Shown one piece after another: positions 53,433 through 64,000 of a stretch of DNA of 64,000 nt. A program made the translations under genes and the position numbers. The notes under the pieces were generated by a model, which saw only the letters and a list, made by a program, of their open reading frames with translations, made no database searches and was not told the DNA's origin. This DNA comes from Prinsepia uniflora (Eukaryota > Streptophyta > Magnoliopsida > Rosales > Rosaceae). Location: positions 49,956,252 through 50,020,251 of the forward strand of contig CM064872.1 in NCBI GenBank assembly GCA_032719365.1, in the 5' to 3' direction. Positions within the stretch are counted from its first letter, which is position 1; the number at the start of each line of letters is the position of its first letter.

Positions 53433-56400
53433 TGTAACGACCCATCCCGGAAATTAGGGTTAAGACGGTGATTAGTGAAGGATTAGTGAGCTTAAGTAGT
53501 ATTTAGTTGGGTACTTTTGGACTTTAGCGTAGAATGACGATTTTGCCCCTAGTTTGGGCAAAATGTTGACTTTGAGATCGGGCGGTCAATTGGACATTGA
53601 TCGATGACCGTGACGTAGTTTGGGACATCACGAGTCTGTAGACAGGTGGCACGCCCGATTCCGACATCCGAGAAGGAAGTTATGATGTTCGGAAGGTTGA
53701 GGGCATTACCGTAAATTAGCTAAAATAGGGGGAAAAGTTGACTTTTCGTACGATCGGGTTTTGGCACATTGACCTAGGACCGTTAGGTAGATCTCGTTGT
53801 CCTGAATTCAACGACAGGCGGCACGTGTTCATCGGAGTTAGGGTGTGTAAGTTACGGGTCTAAAACGGTAAGGGCAAAATTGTAATTTTGGAGTCAAAGA
53901 GGGGTATTTGGGCTTTTGCACATTGGGAATTGTGCAACAGGATTGGGACAAGGGTACTGATGAGATTGAGATATTTGCGAGAGGGTTGAGGGGATTGTGA
54001 CACGTGGAAGGAACCTAGAGGTTTCTAGGTGGTTACAATGGACACGGGTACATGTTGCACGATTTTAAACCGTGCAATTTGGCTTTGAAGCACAGAAAAC
54101 AGAGAGGTGAGGCGGTGAGGATTTTGATCGATTCAGTGAGTGGTGAGAGTGACAGAGAGAAGAAGGGAGCTGGTGATTGGGTTGAGAGTGAAAATTGGGC
54201 AAGTATTGTTGTGGGTGAGAGGTTCGATTTCTCTGGGAAAAAGAGAGGTGTCGAGGTAGCTGGTGGTGGTTTTGCGGTGTTTTGATTCAAGCAAGGCGGA
54301 GAAGGAGGCTAGGGTGACTTTGTGAACGCCGCAGGACGCGGTGGTAAGCGCGGTGGCTGTCGCTTAGCAGGTAAGCCCTTTGATTTTCTCTAAGTGCTAT
54401 GTTTTCCCGTTTTACTTAATCCAAAAGTCGTGGGTTTTGAGCACGAGTCGAGGCTTTTGGTGGGAGCTATGAGACTCAGGAGGTCCCTAGGAGTCGAATA
54501 AGCTTGATGCCGTGACGGGGGAGTGTCTGATTAGATGGGAACCGAAACAGGGGTTTCGGGTAAATTTCTTCGAACTTGAAGTCGACGAGCTAGGGGCATC
54601 GATGTTGAGTTTTTAGGTGTGGAATAGATTAAGGAGGGTTGGAAGAAGCTTTTGGGATTGGAATGGTTGAAAATTATAGAGGAATTACAGAGAACCAGGT
54701 GCGCCGGTTCAAACCGGTTCACCCAAGGAAGACGATGATGAACAGTGTCTGGGTGCAGGCGCGTGAGGCCCACGCGCAACCACTTTGGGCGGCGCGTGCG
54801 ACGGTTTTCGGTGAAGAGTCCAACTGAGTTTTTGTTCTAAATGTCATAACGAATCCAATGGCATAGGTTTCAGGTTATTCGGACGTTGTTTCGGGTTAGT
54901 TCTGCGGGAACGAAGATCTAGGGTCTCGTTGAAAGTATGCTTAGAAGTTCGGGAAAGTTATGGGATTTGAGTAGGATTTTTGTGAAGTAGTTAGTAACCT
55001 CGTTATGGAATTTGGACACGTTCGGGAAAGCCGAGAGTAGCGGGATGGCCGGGAATAGCGTAAGTGCGCGCGTATCGAGGTGACGTCGGAATGGTCTGTG
55101 AGTGGACTTTGCTTTCTAACTCTTAATGCATGCATATATGTTTTAATATGTTTTCTATATGTGATTCTATGATTTGATTTATGATTGTGATGGTTTACGG
55201 TTTTGCACGTTTTTCGAGGAAATGACGGTTTTCACGTTTTACGAGGTTTTGCGAACTATCGTGATTTGAACCTGGTTTTAATGATTGATTTCGGGATTTG
55301 AAATACGATTTGATTTTCAAAGAAAGGAAAAGGATTTTGGAAAGTGTTTTCGGGCTTGAGGCCCAGTTCAAAAGTGGTTTTCAGGAATGTGGTTTCGGGT
55401 TTTGGAATTGGAATTCCGGATGACCATTCGGGATTCGATTCAGGACTTGAAATGGATTTCCGGGTCTGGGTTCAGAATGGTTATTCCGGATGTCGGCTTA
55501 CGGAATGATGGTTGCGGGCTCAGATCTGGAAATGAGGTGGATATGATTCTGGATTTGGGTTCGGAATGACGGTTCTGGATGCGGGAATGGCGTCAGACCA
55601 GTGATTTCTGATTCGGGTTTGGATGTGGATTTAGAAATGGTTTTCAAATAGTTTTGGATTGGATGTACTGGATCTGGATATTGGGTTTAAAGACCCGGAT
55701 ATTGATTTGACGGGGGACAGGCCCGAATTGGGTTTAAAGACCCGGATTGAGTTTAAAGACTCGGGAGTTTAAAGACTCGGATATATTGATATTCCCCCAT
55801 ATGCCTATTGAGTTTAAAGACTCGGGAGTTTAAAGACTCAGATTATTGAGGCCTGGATATTGAGTTTAAAGACTCGGGAGTTTAAAGACTCGGATAGATC
55901 CAGCAGGTTCGATGGATGAGAGTGTGGTTTCAAATGTGTTTTGGAGTTCACTGAGAATTGATGATAATGGTTTTCTGAGGTTTGGGCAGTGGCCCGGATG
56001 AAATGGTTTTTGATGGTTTTGGGCGGAGGACTGGGATTTGAGAAATTGAAAAATGTGTTTGTTTTTCGTACATGGGTTATGATATGAAATTGATATGCAT
56101 GCATTGGTCTTTTAAACGGAGGGTATAAATGTATGTGTTTTCTGATAAATGTTTTTAAACTTATACTTTATTTTTGTCCACTCACAGTCTTTTCGTGTTT
56201 TTGATACCCTCCAGGTTGTTGCAGCGTGGGCTGTTGGTCGAGAGAGATGGAGACATCATACGTCCAATCCACAGTAGACTCTGCGCGGTCTGGGAAGTTT
56301 GGAAGATAGTGAGACGTTTGGTTCGGAAATCCCTAGTCCGACTTACGTGTCACATGAAGGTTGGACATCTGTTTGGCCTTAGTGTCATGCGTAAGTCAGA

Positions 56401-56451
56401 CGGGAGCAGGGTTAGTCCCTAATCCTGGGGGATTAGGGGTGGGCCCTGACA
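53433..56451 (+). mobile_element. Solo long LTR 'E' inside LTR G
   Basis: 3019 bp, TGTAACGACCCATCCC to GGGGTGGGCCCTGACA. Perfect 5-bp duplication CCTCC (53428-53432, 56452-56456). Sense orientation, opposite to its host LTR. GAGTTTAAAGACTCGG subfamily (array 55670-55900), with the GC-rich block at about 54758-54798. Confidence 0.9.
55670..55900 (+). repeat. GAGTTTAAAGACTCGG array in LTR E
   Basis: At least eight units of the near-palindromic core (G/C)GAGTTTAAAGACTCGG, often two in direct tandem at 16-bp spacing, separated by CCCCCATATGCC or GCCTGG segments. Variants GGGTTTAAAGACCCGG keep the pairing by compensating changes. Confidence 0.85.
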
Positions 56452-57069
56452 CCTCCAGAGTGCGTCAGGATCAGTGGAGAGGAGTGATGTCAGAACCCAC
56501 CCCGATTATCACCCCGATAACCGGGATGAACCCTGCTCCCGTCTGACAAACCAACTTAAAAGACCAAAATAACCACAAAAACTACGAAATATACATTTCC
56601 AGACCAGAGAAAAGTTAAAATACAACTAGTCAACAGTAGCACAGAGCATAGTAACAGTACAAGAAAAGACAAAAATCCTACTATGAGCTGACTACACGCG
56701 CAATGGGAAAACTCTATGCCTCCGCCTCTGCCTCAACGTTAGCCCCGGCGCTAGCACCACGACCTGGAGGGTGTTAAAAACCTTAAAAGCATGAGTGGAC
56801 TAAAAATAATTAAGAGTTTCAAAAACAGTTTTTATAAACATACCAGGATTTCACCCTCTGTTTTTGAAACGTGCATGCGTAACCAAGTATGTGAAACCAA
56901 CCATCTATACGATGTGAAAATAAGCATGAAAATCACCCGAAATCAAAATCAAAGTTCGGGCACTCGACCCTAAATCCATAAGATCCAAGTTATTCGGGTC
57001 ACAGCCCAAAACATTTGAAAACTAGTGAAAAACCAGTGAAAAACATCAATCATACAAGTTTATTGGATC

Positions 57070-57330
57070 TCAAGTGCGCCCGAGTCTTTAAACTCAAAAT
57101 CATGCGCAATAATCAGGCCTTCCCAGGATATCAACGAGTCTTTAAACTCAAAACATAATCACAGGCTTCGGGGGGCATCACAATAACGGAGTCTTTAAAC
57201 TCAAAATATATACCGAGTCTTTAAACTCAAAACATCTCAATCCAGGGACCTCCCCCCCGCCGTCAATCAATCAACCGAGTCTTTAAACTCAAAACGAGAT
57301 CCAACGGGTTTTTCTTTTTCAGGGTCTTTA
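57070..57330 (-). repeat. GAGTCTTTAAACTC array in LTR F
   Basis: Six units of CGAGTCTTTAAACTCAAAA at 30-60 bp spacing. Same family as the arrays in LTRs B and E. Confidence 0.85.
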
Positions 57331-58160
57331 AACACAAAACCATTTTTTAAGCATAAGAAAAATCCATCAAAATTCGAAAGCCAAAACCAAACTAGAAATC
57401 TTCGAAAACCAAAATCACGTTTGATCGAAATAGGACTTCCGCCCGAATTTCACATCCAAATCTCAAATCATATCCACAAATCTTTAGTAAAATAGAATGC
57501 GTATAAACATAAATCATCCATCCGAAACCATCCTCAAAAGCGTAACGGAAATCATATTCTCGAAGTACGTGCAATTCCGATAACTCATATTGAAAAACGT
57601 GCAACCAAGTAAAGAAAGAATATAGAAATCAAAAGAATAAAATCATATATCGAAACCATAAAATTATATATCGAAACATAAATAAGTAAGTAAGAACAGT
57701 TATGCATGCTTGGTTAGAAATCAAAAAGTCCATTCACTAGGTCCGAACGCGTCAATCGTGTCCTGTACGCTCCTCGGACGCCTCAGGAATGTTCTGACCT
57801 GTCAAAAGTCACAATTTCGGGTCACAACCACTTCATTTAAGCTCACCCTAATTTCCCCAATTTTTCGGGATTTTTAAACGTAATTAAACTAACCCCTAAA
57901 CCTTCGAACACTCAAAACCATCCTGAGACGGTGTCCGATCGACTCGAAACTTGTCTCAAAATGTTCGTTACATCGATTAGAGTGAAAACCGTGTTGAAAA
58001 CTTCCCCAAAACAGGCCCCACGCGCCTTTACACCCAGCCCAAAGGGGCTGCGCGTGGGAGCCACGAGCCTACTACTGTTCATCGTCAACCTCCAGCCAAC
58101 CCGGTTCAGACCGATCCAGACCGGTCTGGTCCAACCGAGCCGACGAGGCCGGTTTTCACC

Positions 58161-58620
58161 CGTTTTCAAGCCATTTTCAGTCCTTCATACACCCTTAGTT
58201 TCGTCCTTAAGCTTGGGATTGATTCCCTTAACAAAATCATGAAATGAAATCCTAAACCTTACCTCCCAAGTTCTAACCAAAAACCCATAAATCCCTGTCT
58301 CTGTTCCTGGCCATCTCGATGCTCTCCGATCACGGTTTCGAGTCCTGGGGCACCTTAGTAACTCCTAGGACGATAAACAATCATCACACCCATTTTCAAG
58401 CCATTTTCAGTCCTTCCTACACCTTTAGTTTCGTCCTTAAGCTTGGGATTGATTCCCTTAACAAAATCACGAAATGAAGTCCTAAACCTTACCTCCCAAG
58501 TTCGAACCAAAAACCCAGAAATCCCTGTCTCTGTTCCCGGCCACCTCGATGCTCTCCGATCACGGTTTCGAGTCTTGGGGCACCTTAGTAACTCCTAGGA
58601 CGATAAACAATCATCACAGT
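58161..58620 (-). repeat. 230-bp tandem duplication in LTR F
   Basis: TTTTCAAGCCATTTTCAGTC to AACAATCATCACA occurs at 58161-58390 and again at 58391-58620 with few differences. Absent from LTRs B and E. Confidence 0.85.
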
Positions 58621-61600
58621 GATTCAACAATACTCCAAAACCATCGATTTTATTCCAAACCGTCTCAGGGAAAATAGAGTAATTTCAGTGACTTACCTGG
58701 TCTCTGTTCACCGTCGTGACCTCCACCGTGGCCTTACCCGTCCTAGAGTCACTCCTCAGTTCTTTGATCACCACCACATACCAATTTCTGATAGGTTTGA
58801 TCGATTGAGTCCGTGGCTGATCACACTTAAGCCTCTCTGTTTACTGGTTGTTCTCACCTCTCACAACCCTTCCTCATTCAAACCCTCACCAAGATTCACT
58901 CACCAGGCTCTTAACATTTCTCTAATCACTCACACCCTACCACAAAGAACTCACACGACTCACACTTTGAGAAATGGTTGATCGCCTCTCTGTCTCTCTG
59001 TTTTCTCATCTGATCAATTAATCCAAACGTTTAAAACTTAAACGTGTGACCGACTTGGCTAGAAGCCTCTAGGAAAAGGCCAGGTGTCCTCCAACCTATG
59101 GTCTCAATCCATAAATATCCAATCAATTTTCCCCAGATGTTCTTATCCGGTTGCACACAAATCCCAAGGTGCCAAAAGACCAATCTACCCCTAAATGTCC
59201 AAATTACCATTTTACCCTTCACTTACTAGACCCGTAACTTAACCGTCCGACGTCCGATGACAGTGGGCCGCCTGTCGTTGTACTCAGGACATCGAGACCT
59301 ACCTAACGGTCCTCAAATTTCGTGAAGAATACTTGTCGTGCAAAAAGTCAACAAATTGCCCCTTTTTAACCTAATTATGAAAATACCCTCGAACTTCCGA
59401 ACACCACAACTTCTTCCTCGGTTATCGGAATCGGACGTGCCACCTGTCTACGGACTCGTGACGTTCCGAACTATGTCACGGTCATCGATCAAAGTCTATT
59501 TGACAGTCCGAACTAAAAGTCAACATTTTTTCCCATTCTAGGGGCAAAATCGTCATTCTGCACCGTCCGTCCAAAAGTATCCAACTAATCACCGATTATC
59601 TTCGCTAATCTGTCATTAACCACTAATTTAATCCTGACTTCCGGGACGGGTCGTTACAAGTGATGTCTCAGTCTCTGCTACAGCCTGCATCCGCAATCAA
59701 CCTGAAGGGCTTTAAAATCATTGAAAGCTGTAAGTTGACGAAACAAATAATTTAATAAAAACTCATTTCATCAAGGACATTTATGGCCTTCACTAAAAAA
59801 CATGCATGCATTCGAAAACCAGTAATCAAACCATTTATCATTACTTAAATCATTAGGGCCTTAGTCTAAAACTATAAACCAAAGTATATGGGAACTCAAC
59901 CCAAAACCAATCATGTGGGAACTCATCCCAAAACCAAGTATCAGGGGACTCAGCCCAAAACCAATCATCAGCATCCCTGATGCCTACATCCCAGACGTCA
60001 CAATCAATTTCGTCACGGTTCCAAAGCTACGCGTGCTACCCGGGGTCTCAATCCCAAGTCTCCCCAGGGTCCACCCAGGTCAATGACCCGCAGATCAATG
60101 ACCCGCAGATCAATGACCCTCCCTAGGGGGAGGTTTAACCTTTAACAATCCTGCACCTGAGTCACTATTCAGACCGATCGCTTCGTGTAATGACCCCTCG
60201 CAGGCAATGCTCTGTGACTACTCTAGGATACTACGGGACGTCTGGAGGAGACAACCAACCACTCCAGGATACTACGGGACATCTGGAGGGCAACCACTTG
60301 TGAGGATGGTATATGGAAAACCATTTCATAAATCATCTCAAATCGTTCAGAGGGCTATCCCCAGGATTTCCATAAAACCATCATAAATCGACAAATCCAA
60401 CTTCTCAAATTCAAATTCCATTTTAAAGTCTCCGAACTTGAAATCACATTTATAAACCACTATAGAACTCATGCTCGATATCATAAACCAATTGGGCCTC
60501 AAGACCGATGATGTAAGTCAAATGGACCTCAAGCCTGACATCTCATTAAATCAAATGGACTTCCAAGTCAGATAGTTCCCAAATCAAATGGGTCTCATGC
60601 CTGGTTCCATATTTCCAAATCCAAAACCCTTCCATTAAACGATCATAGAATTACCAACACGTATAAGCACAGTATAAAATTATAAATCTCGAAATACGTG
60701 CAAATACGTAAATCATAAATACCACAATCATATGCACTTAAGGAATCTTAAATAATCGATATAAGACATATAAAATAGTTATGCATGCATCATATTTAGA
60801 AAGCAAATGTCCACTCACAGACCGTCCTAAGCCGCCGCCTCGATACGCGTGCCATAAGCTTTCCCATCTAAATCATCATCACCGGAACCTCCGGACCTGT
60901 CCAAACCATACCCGAAAGTCACTAACCACTTCAAATAGGCTAACATCGAATCCCCCAATTTTTTTGAGATTTTTAAACGTATTTAAAATACATCCTAAAC
61001 CTACGGACACCCAAAAATACCCCGAAACGGTGTCCGATCAACTCAAAACTTGTGCCAAAATGTTCGTTACATCGAAAGAATAAGATTACATGTTGACCGT
61101 ACCTCGAAATACGAGCCCAAACGCCCTCACGCGCCGCCCAAAGGCCTTGCGCGTGAAACCCATGCACCGAAACAGGGTCATCTTCAACCTCCAGATGAAC
61201 TCGGTTCAAACCGATTCTCTGGTTTTCGGTTTGACTGGACCGGTGAGACCGGTTCTCCCAACTCCGGCCACCATTTTCGAAATCGTTCGTCCATATAGCT
61301 TCGTCTAGTCCTCCCTAGGTGTTCTATGGGTTCAAAACAGGGAAAACAGATCTAGAAAGTACCTGTTCGATCATGAACCTCTCGGTCTAGTTTCTAGGCC
61401 TCCATCCAGGTTGCTCCACTGTCCTCCTCCATTCAAAACCACCCTTCTCGACTCGCAGGACCCCATAAGTACAACCCAATCGTTAGAACAACCCTTAAAC
61501 GTCCAAAACTAGAATTTGAATATTCAAAATCCAAATGGGTCATCGCGTTTACCGGGGTTCTGGGTTTCCTCCGCCGTCCACGATGATCCTGTCACCCACA

Positions 61601-62790
61601 CTATCGTCTTCATAGCCTCCCTCTCACTCTCAGTCACTCAGTCATCACAGTAGGGGGGGGGGGGGGGTGAGATGGGGTGGTGTTATGGATGGGGTGTTTT
61701 TGGGTTTTGGGTTGGCTTGATCGAATGAAACAGGTGAGGATGAAAAGGGTGGGTGCATGTATCTGTGTAATGGGAGCAATGGATGGGTGACACTTGTCAC
61801 TCATCCATTGGGCCTATTCCAAAATATCGGGGCCCAATTAATGACAAATGGTAGTCGTCTCGTAAAACTTACAATAGTACCTTGGAACTTTCGTGACCCG
61901 TACCTTTCCCGTCGAAAGTCCGATTTCGACGTGCCAAATGTCTACGGACTCGTATTGACTCCTCTACATAACTGTCCTCGTTCCACGGGCATCAGACCGC
62001 CCTGGTCAAAAGTTAAGTTTTTGCCCTCGTCTAGGGGAAAAATTGTAATTTCGCCATGAACGTCCGATAACGCTCGACTAATCCCTAATTAGCCCTGCTA
62101 ATCCATAATTAATTCTTAATTAATCCCAAGAATTTGGGACGGGTCGTTACATAAACCATTGATTTTCAATAAAACAATAATGCATAAAAACCCTGGGTCT
62201 AACCTAATCATATAAAACACATAAAAAGCCATGTGGCCCAAATTTTCTTGAAATCACTGGCTCAAAACCATTTTTAAAACCTTTGAACACACCACAAGTA
62301 ATAAAAATCCCAAACGTGATCCCACTGGTCCAACTAGCCAGCTAGTCCAACTAGCCATAATTCAAACCTCGTGCTATTGGTCCAACCAGCTCGCTAGTCC
62401 AACTAGCATATACATATGTACTACCGATAGACAACTACGGATTCACGGAGTTCAATTTCGTATGTACGTGTCGAGTCCAAATCAGACCACGCCCGAGTCC
62501 GTCCTTGGGAATCAATGGAGTCCAACTCCGGAAAAGCGATCCAATCGTCTGAGGTTGACCTAACCAGAAAACAATATCCAAACCAAAATACATGTTAACC
62601 CGGGCAGTAGTCCAAAACAGTTTCCATCCCTAGCACTCACCCAAAACACGGTTTTGCAAAAACACCATAAAATCAATATTCAGAAATCATAACCATAAAT
62701 ACATTTCAAAACGAACCATTAATCCAGAAATCATAACCATATACATAAGCATGCCAGATCATACCATAAACCCAGTATAAACATATAACT

Positions 62791-63696
62791 GTTGGGCCAA
62801 AAAAAAATATACATATAAAATAAATAAAATACAAAAAAAAAATAGGGATAAAGATCAAAGCTCCTAATTAATAGGAGATAACAACAAAGTGATCCAGCTG
62901 TGTTTCATGAAGGAGTCTGAATGGAGCCCTTTATTGAGCAAAATGAGGACCCTGTTAAAATCCACCTCTTAGGATGTGCCTATAATTCAGGAGAGGAAAA
63001 GTGTTCAAAAAAGATCAAACATTAGCCGATAAGGGAATACATCTGACGGCCTTATCATAAACCCCCAAATGAAACCTATATAAAGGCATGAGAGTTGAGG
63101 ATCAAAGAAAAAAAAAGGAAGAAGCAGCCCATACACGGACAAGAGGATAACAGGCTGAGTGAGTGGGACAAAACAGTTACGGAGGTTGTGAAAAGGATTA
63201 GCTGCAATATTGCAGAGAAAACAAGGTATGCGTTTTTGTGAATTTATGATTCAAGCCTCACGGCTATGCAATTTTTTTTTTTTTTGTGGTTGTGCCAAAA
63301 GGAGGAATAAGCCTCACAATTGTATGGGGGTAGATCAAATCCCTCGTGTGTATTCTTTATTGGCCAATCTCAACATCAAGTTGTCAAACTATGAAAAAAG
63401 AGAGGAAAAAGCAGTTTGAAGATAGCAAACATAAAACAATAGAACTGATACCTTTAGGGGTACACTTCAATATGTTGTTTTGTGGAAGTTATAGGGATAA
63501 AAAAAAGTTGCACACAAATGTAATTGAAGAATAAGTCAATTATCATTTATTGAGATAGCATGCAAAACCATGCACGAAGGAACAAAAGATGAAGCATGCA
63601 AGCTACAGACAACAAACAAAACAAAAAGGAGGGAGACATGGAAAAGGCCATATTGAATTGTCAAATATAAAAGAACACAAGGAGGTCATGGGCACA
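62791..63696. other. Intergenic stretch with a possible LTR promoter
   Basis: No gene seen. A TATATAAAG at 63077-63085 preceded by GGCCTTATCATAAACCCCC and followed by a purine-rich leader looks like a Pol II core promoter, perhaps of another LTR. The ends of such an element were not found. Short ORFs after it (63210-63419) have no recognisable domain. Confidence 0.3.
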
Positions 63697-64000
63697 TGAC
63701 AGGACCCGCCCCGATCCCCCTGGGATCACACGGGGACGTGCCCTGCTCCCGTCTGACACCCCAATAAAACATACCAATTTTACCCTTTAGAAATCAAATG
63801 CATAAATATCCAAAATAAAGTCATGCATAAAATCTGAATCCAAAAGATGTCAGACAAGGGATAGTTTCCAAAATACAAGTTTTGAGCACGACTCTAAGTT
63901 ATTCTACGTGCTAACCTACCCAACAGTGGGGTTCAGGTGCGCAGTGTAGATCTATGCCTCAGCCTCAGGATCCTCTTCTGCCTCAGTAGCACGGCCTGGA
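63697..64000 (-). mobile_element. Long LTR 'I' (cut by window end)
   Basis: Begins TGACAGGACCCGCCCCGATC on the + strand, the family's terminal sequence in antisense orientation, and continues with the CTGCTCCCGTCTGACA landmark. Shares an extra spacer with LTR H. Solo or full element cannot be told. Confidence 0.8.

Larger units (their letters stand above)
56488..59658 (-). mobile_element. Solo long LTR 'F' inside LTR G
   Basis: 3171 bp; + strand TGTCAGAACCCACCCC to GGGACGGGTCGTTACA. Perfect 5-bp duplication AGTGA (56483-56487, 59659-59663). Carries the GAGTCTTTAAACTC array (57070-57330), the GC-rich block at about 58019-58069 and an internal 230-bp tandem duplication that explains its extra length. 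Confidence 0.9.
53361..62151 (-). mobile_element. Long LTR 'G', split by LTRs E and F
   Basis: Own DNA: about 53361-53432, 56457-56487 and 59664-62151. Joined across the inserts it aligns with LTR D (TCAGCCCATTTGGGACCTCC / AGAGTGCGTCAGGAT / GGAGTGATGTCTCAGTCTC). Likely duplication TAAAC (53356-53360, 62152-62156). It has a deletion near its left end relative to D, a 15-G run at 61653-61667, arrays at 59866-59975 and 60430-60610, and the GC-rich block at about 61127-61169. Confidence 0.75.
53025..62790 (-). mobile_element. Long LTR 'H', diverged and split by LTR G
   Basis: The first part (53025-53360) aligns with the start of this LTR family and shares a spacer with LTR I (CCAAAGTACCCTTT, CTGTGTCAGACAAGGGATA). 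After LTR G it resumes near 62152 (TAAACCATTGATTTTCAATA) and fades into unrelated sequence near 62790. Ends are uncertain and no target duplication was found. Contains a CTAGTCCAACTAGCC repeat at 62335-62410. Confidence 0.55.

Noticed and set aside
61653..61667. Run of 15 G in LTR G as a functional G-quadruplex
   Set aside because: A single homopolymer in one decayed copy; other LTRs lack it and it may be a sequencing artefact.
1..64000. tRNA, rRNA or organelle-DNA insertions
   Set aside because: No tRNA cloverleaf, rRNA signature or recognisable plastid or mitochondrial sequence was seen; the tRNA-Met matches are only 12-18 nt primer-binding sites.

Overview
This is plant nuclear DNA, most likely from a eudicot with a repeat-rich genome. 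I do not commit to a genus. The evidence is a split gene with GT-AG introns, a nuclear gene for an organelle-targeted isoleucyl-tRNA synthetase, Ty1/copia elements primed by initiator tRNA-Met, and nests of solo LTRs.

One host gene can be supported. It is the organellar isoleucine--tRNA ligase (OVA2-like), on the + strand from 7517 to 48250. I could place 22 exons by eye. Joined, they give one open frame of 3285 nt (1094 residues plus stop). It carries the HIGH motif, the editing-domain motifs, KMSKS and a C-terminal Cys4 zinc-binding motif. The gene covers 40.7 kb because introns 9 (5.6 kb), 12 (20.1 kb) and 19 (5.2 kb) hold retrotransposons.

Region by region: 1-4145 is a long LTR (A) with a second long LTR (B) inserted in it. 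4146-7516 is AT-rich intergenic DNA with a 381-bp solo LTR (4917-5297) and repeat scraps. 7517-11819 holds exons 1-9. Intron 9 holds a decayed copia (#1, 12029-16935). 17394-18289 holds exons 10-12. Intron 12 holds an old copia (#2, 18977-38214), which was hit by an antisense copia (#3, 20822-25786), a 9.4-kb LARD-like element (C, 26300-35692) and a small solo LTR (36586-36806). 38402-41531 holds exons 13-19. Intron 19 holds a complete antisense copia (#4, 41612-46464) with an intact 1442-codon Gag-Pol frame and LTRs that read as identical. 46768-48250 holds exons 20-22. From about 50 kb to the end lies a second nest of the A/B/C-type long LTRs (D, H, G, E, F, I).

The most notable items are the young, apparently intact copia inside an essential gene; the long-LTR family, which has one two-LTR member with an apparently non-coding 4-kb interior and at least eight other LTR copies; the arrays of short hairpin-like repeats inside those LTRs; and the 5'-end LTR duplications in copia #1 and #3. 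The long-LTR family surrounds the gene and, inside it, occurs only in intron 12, nested in an older element.
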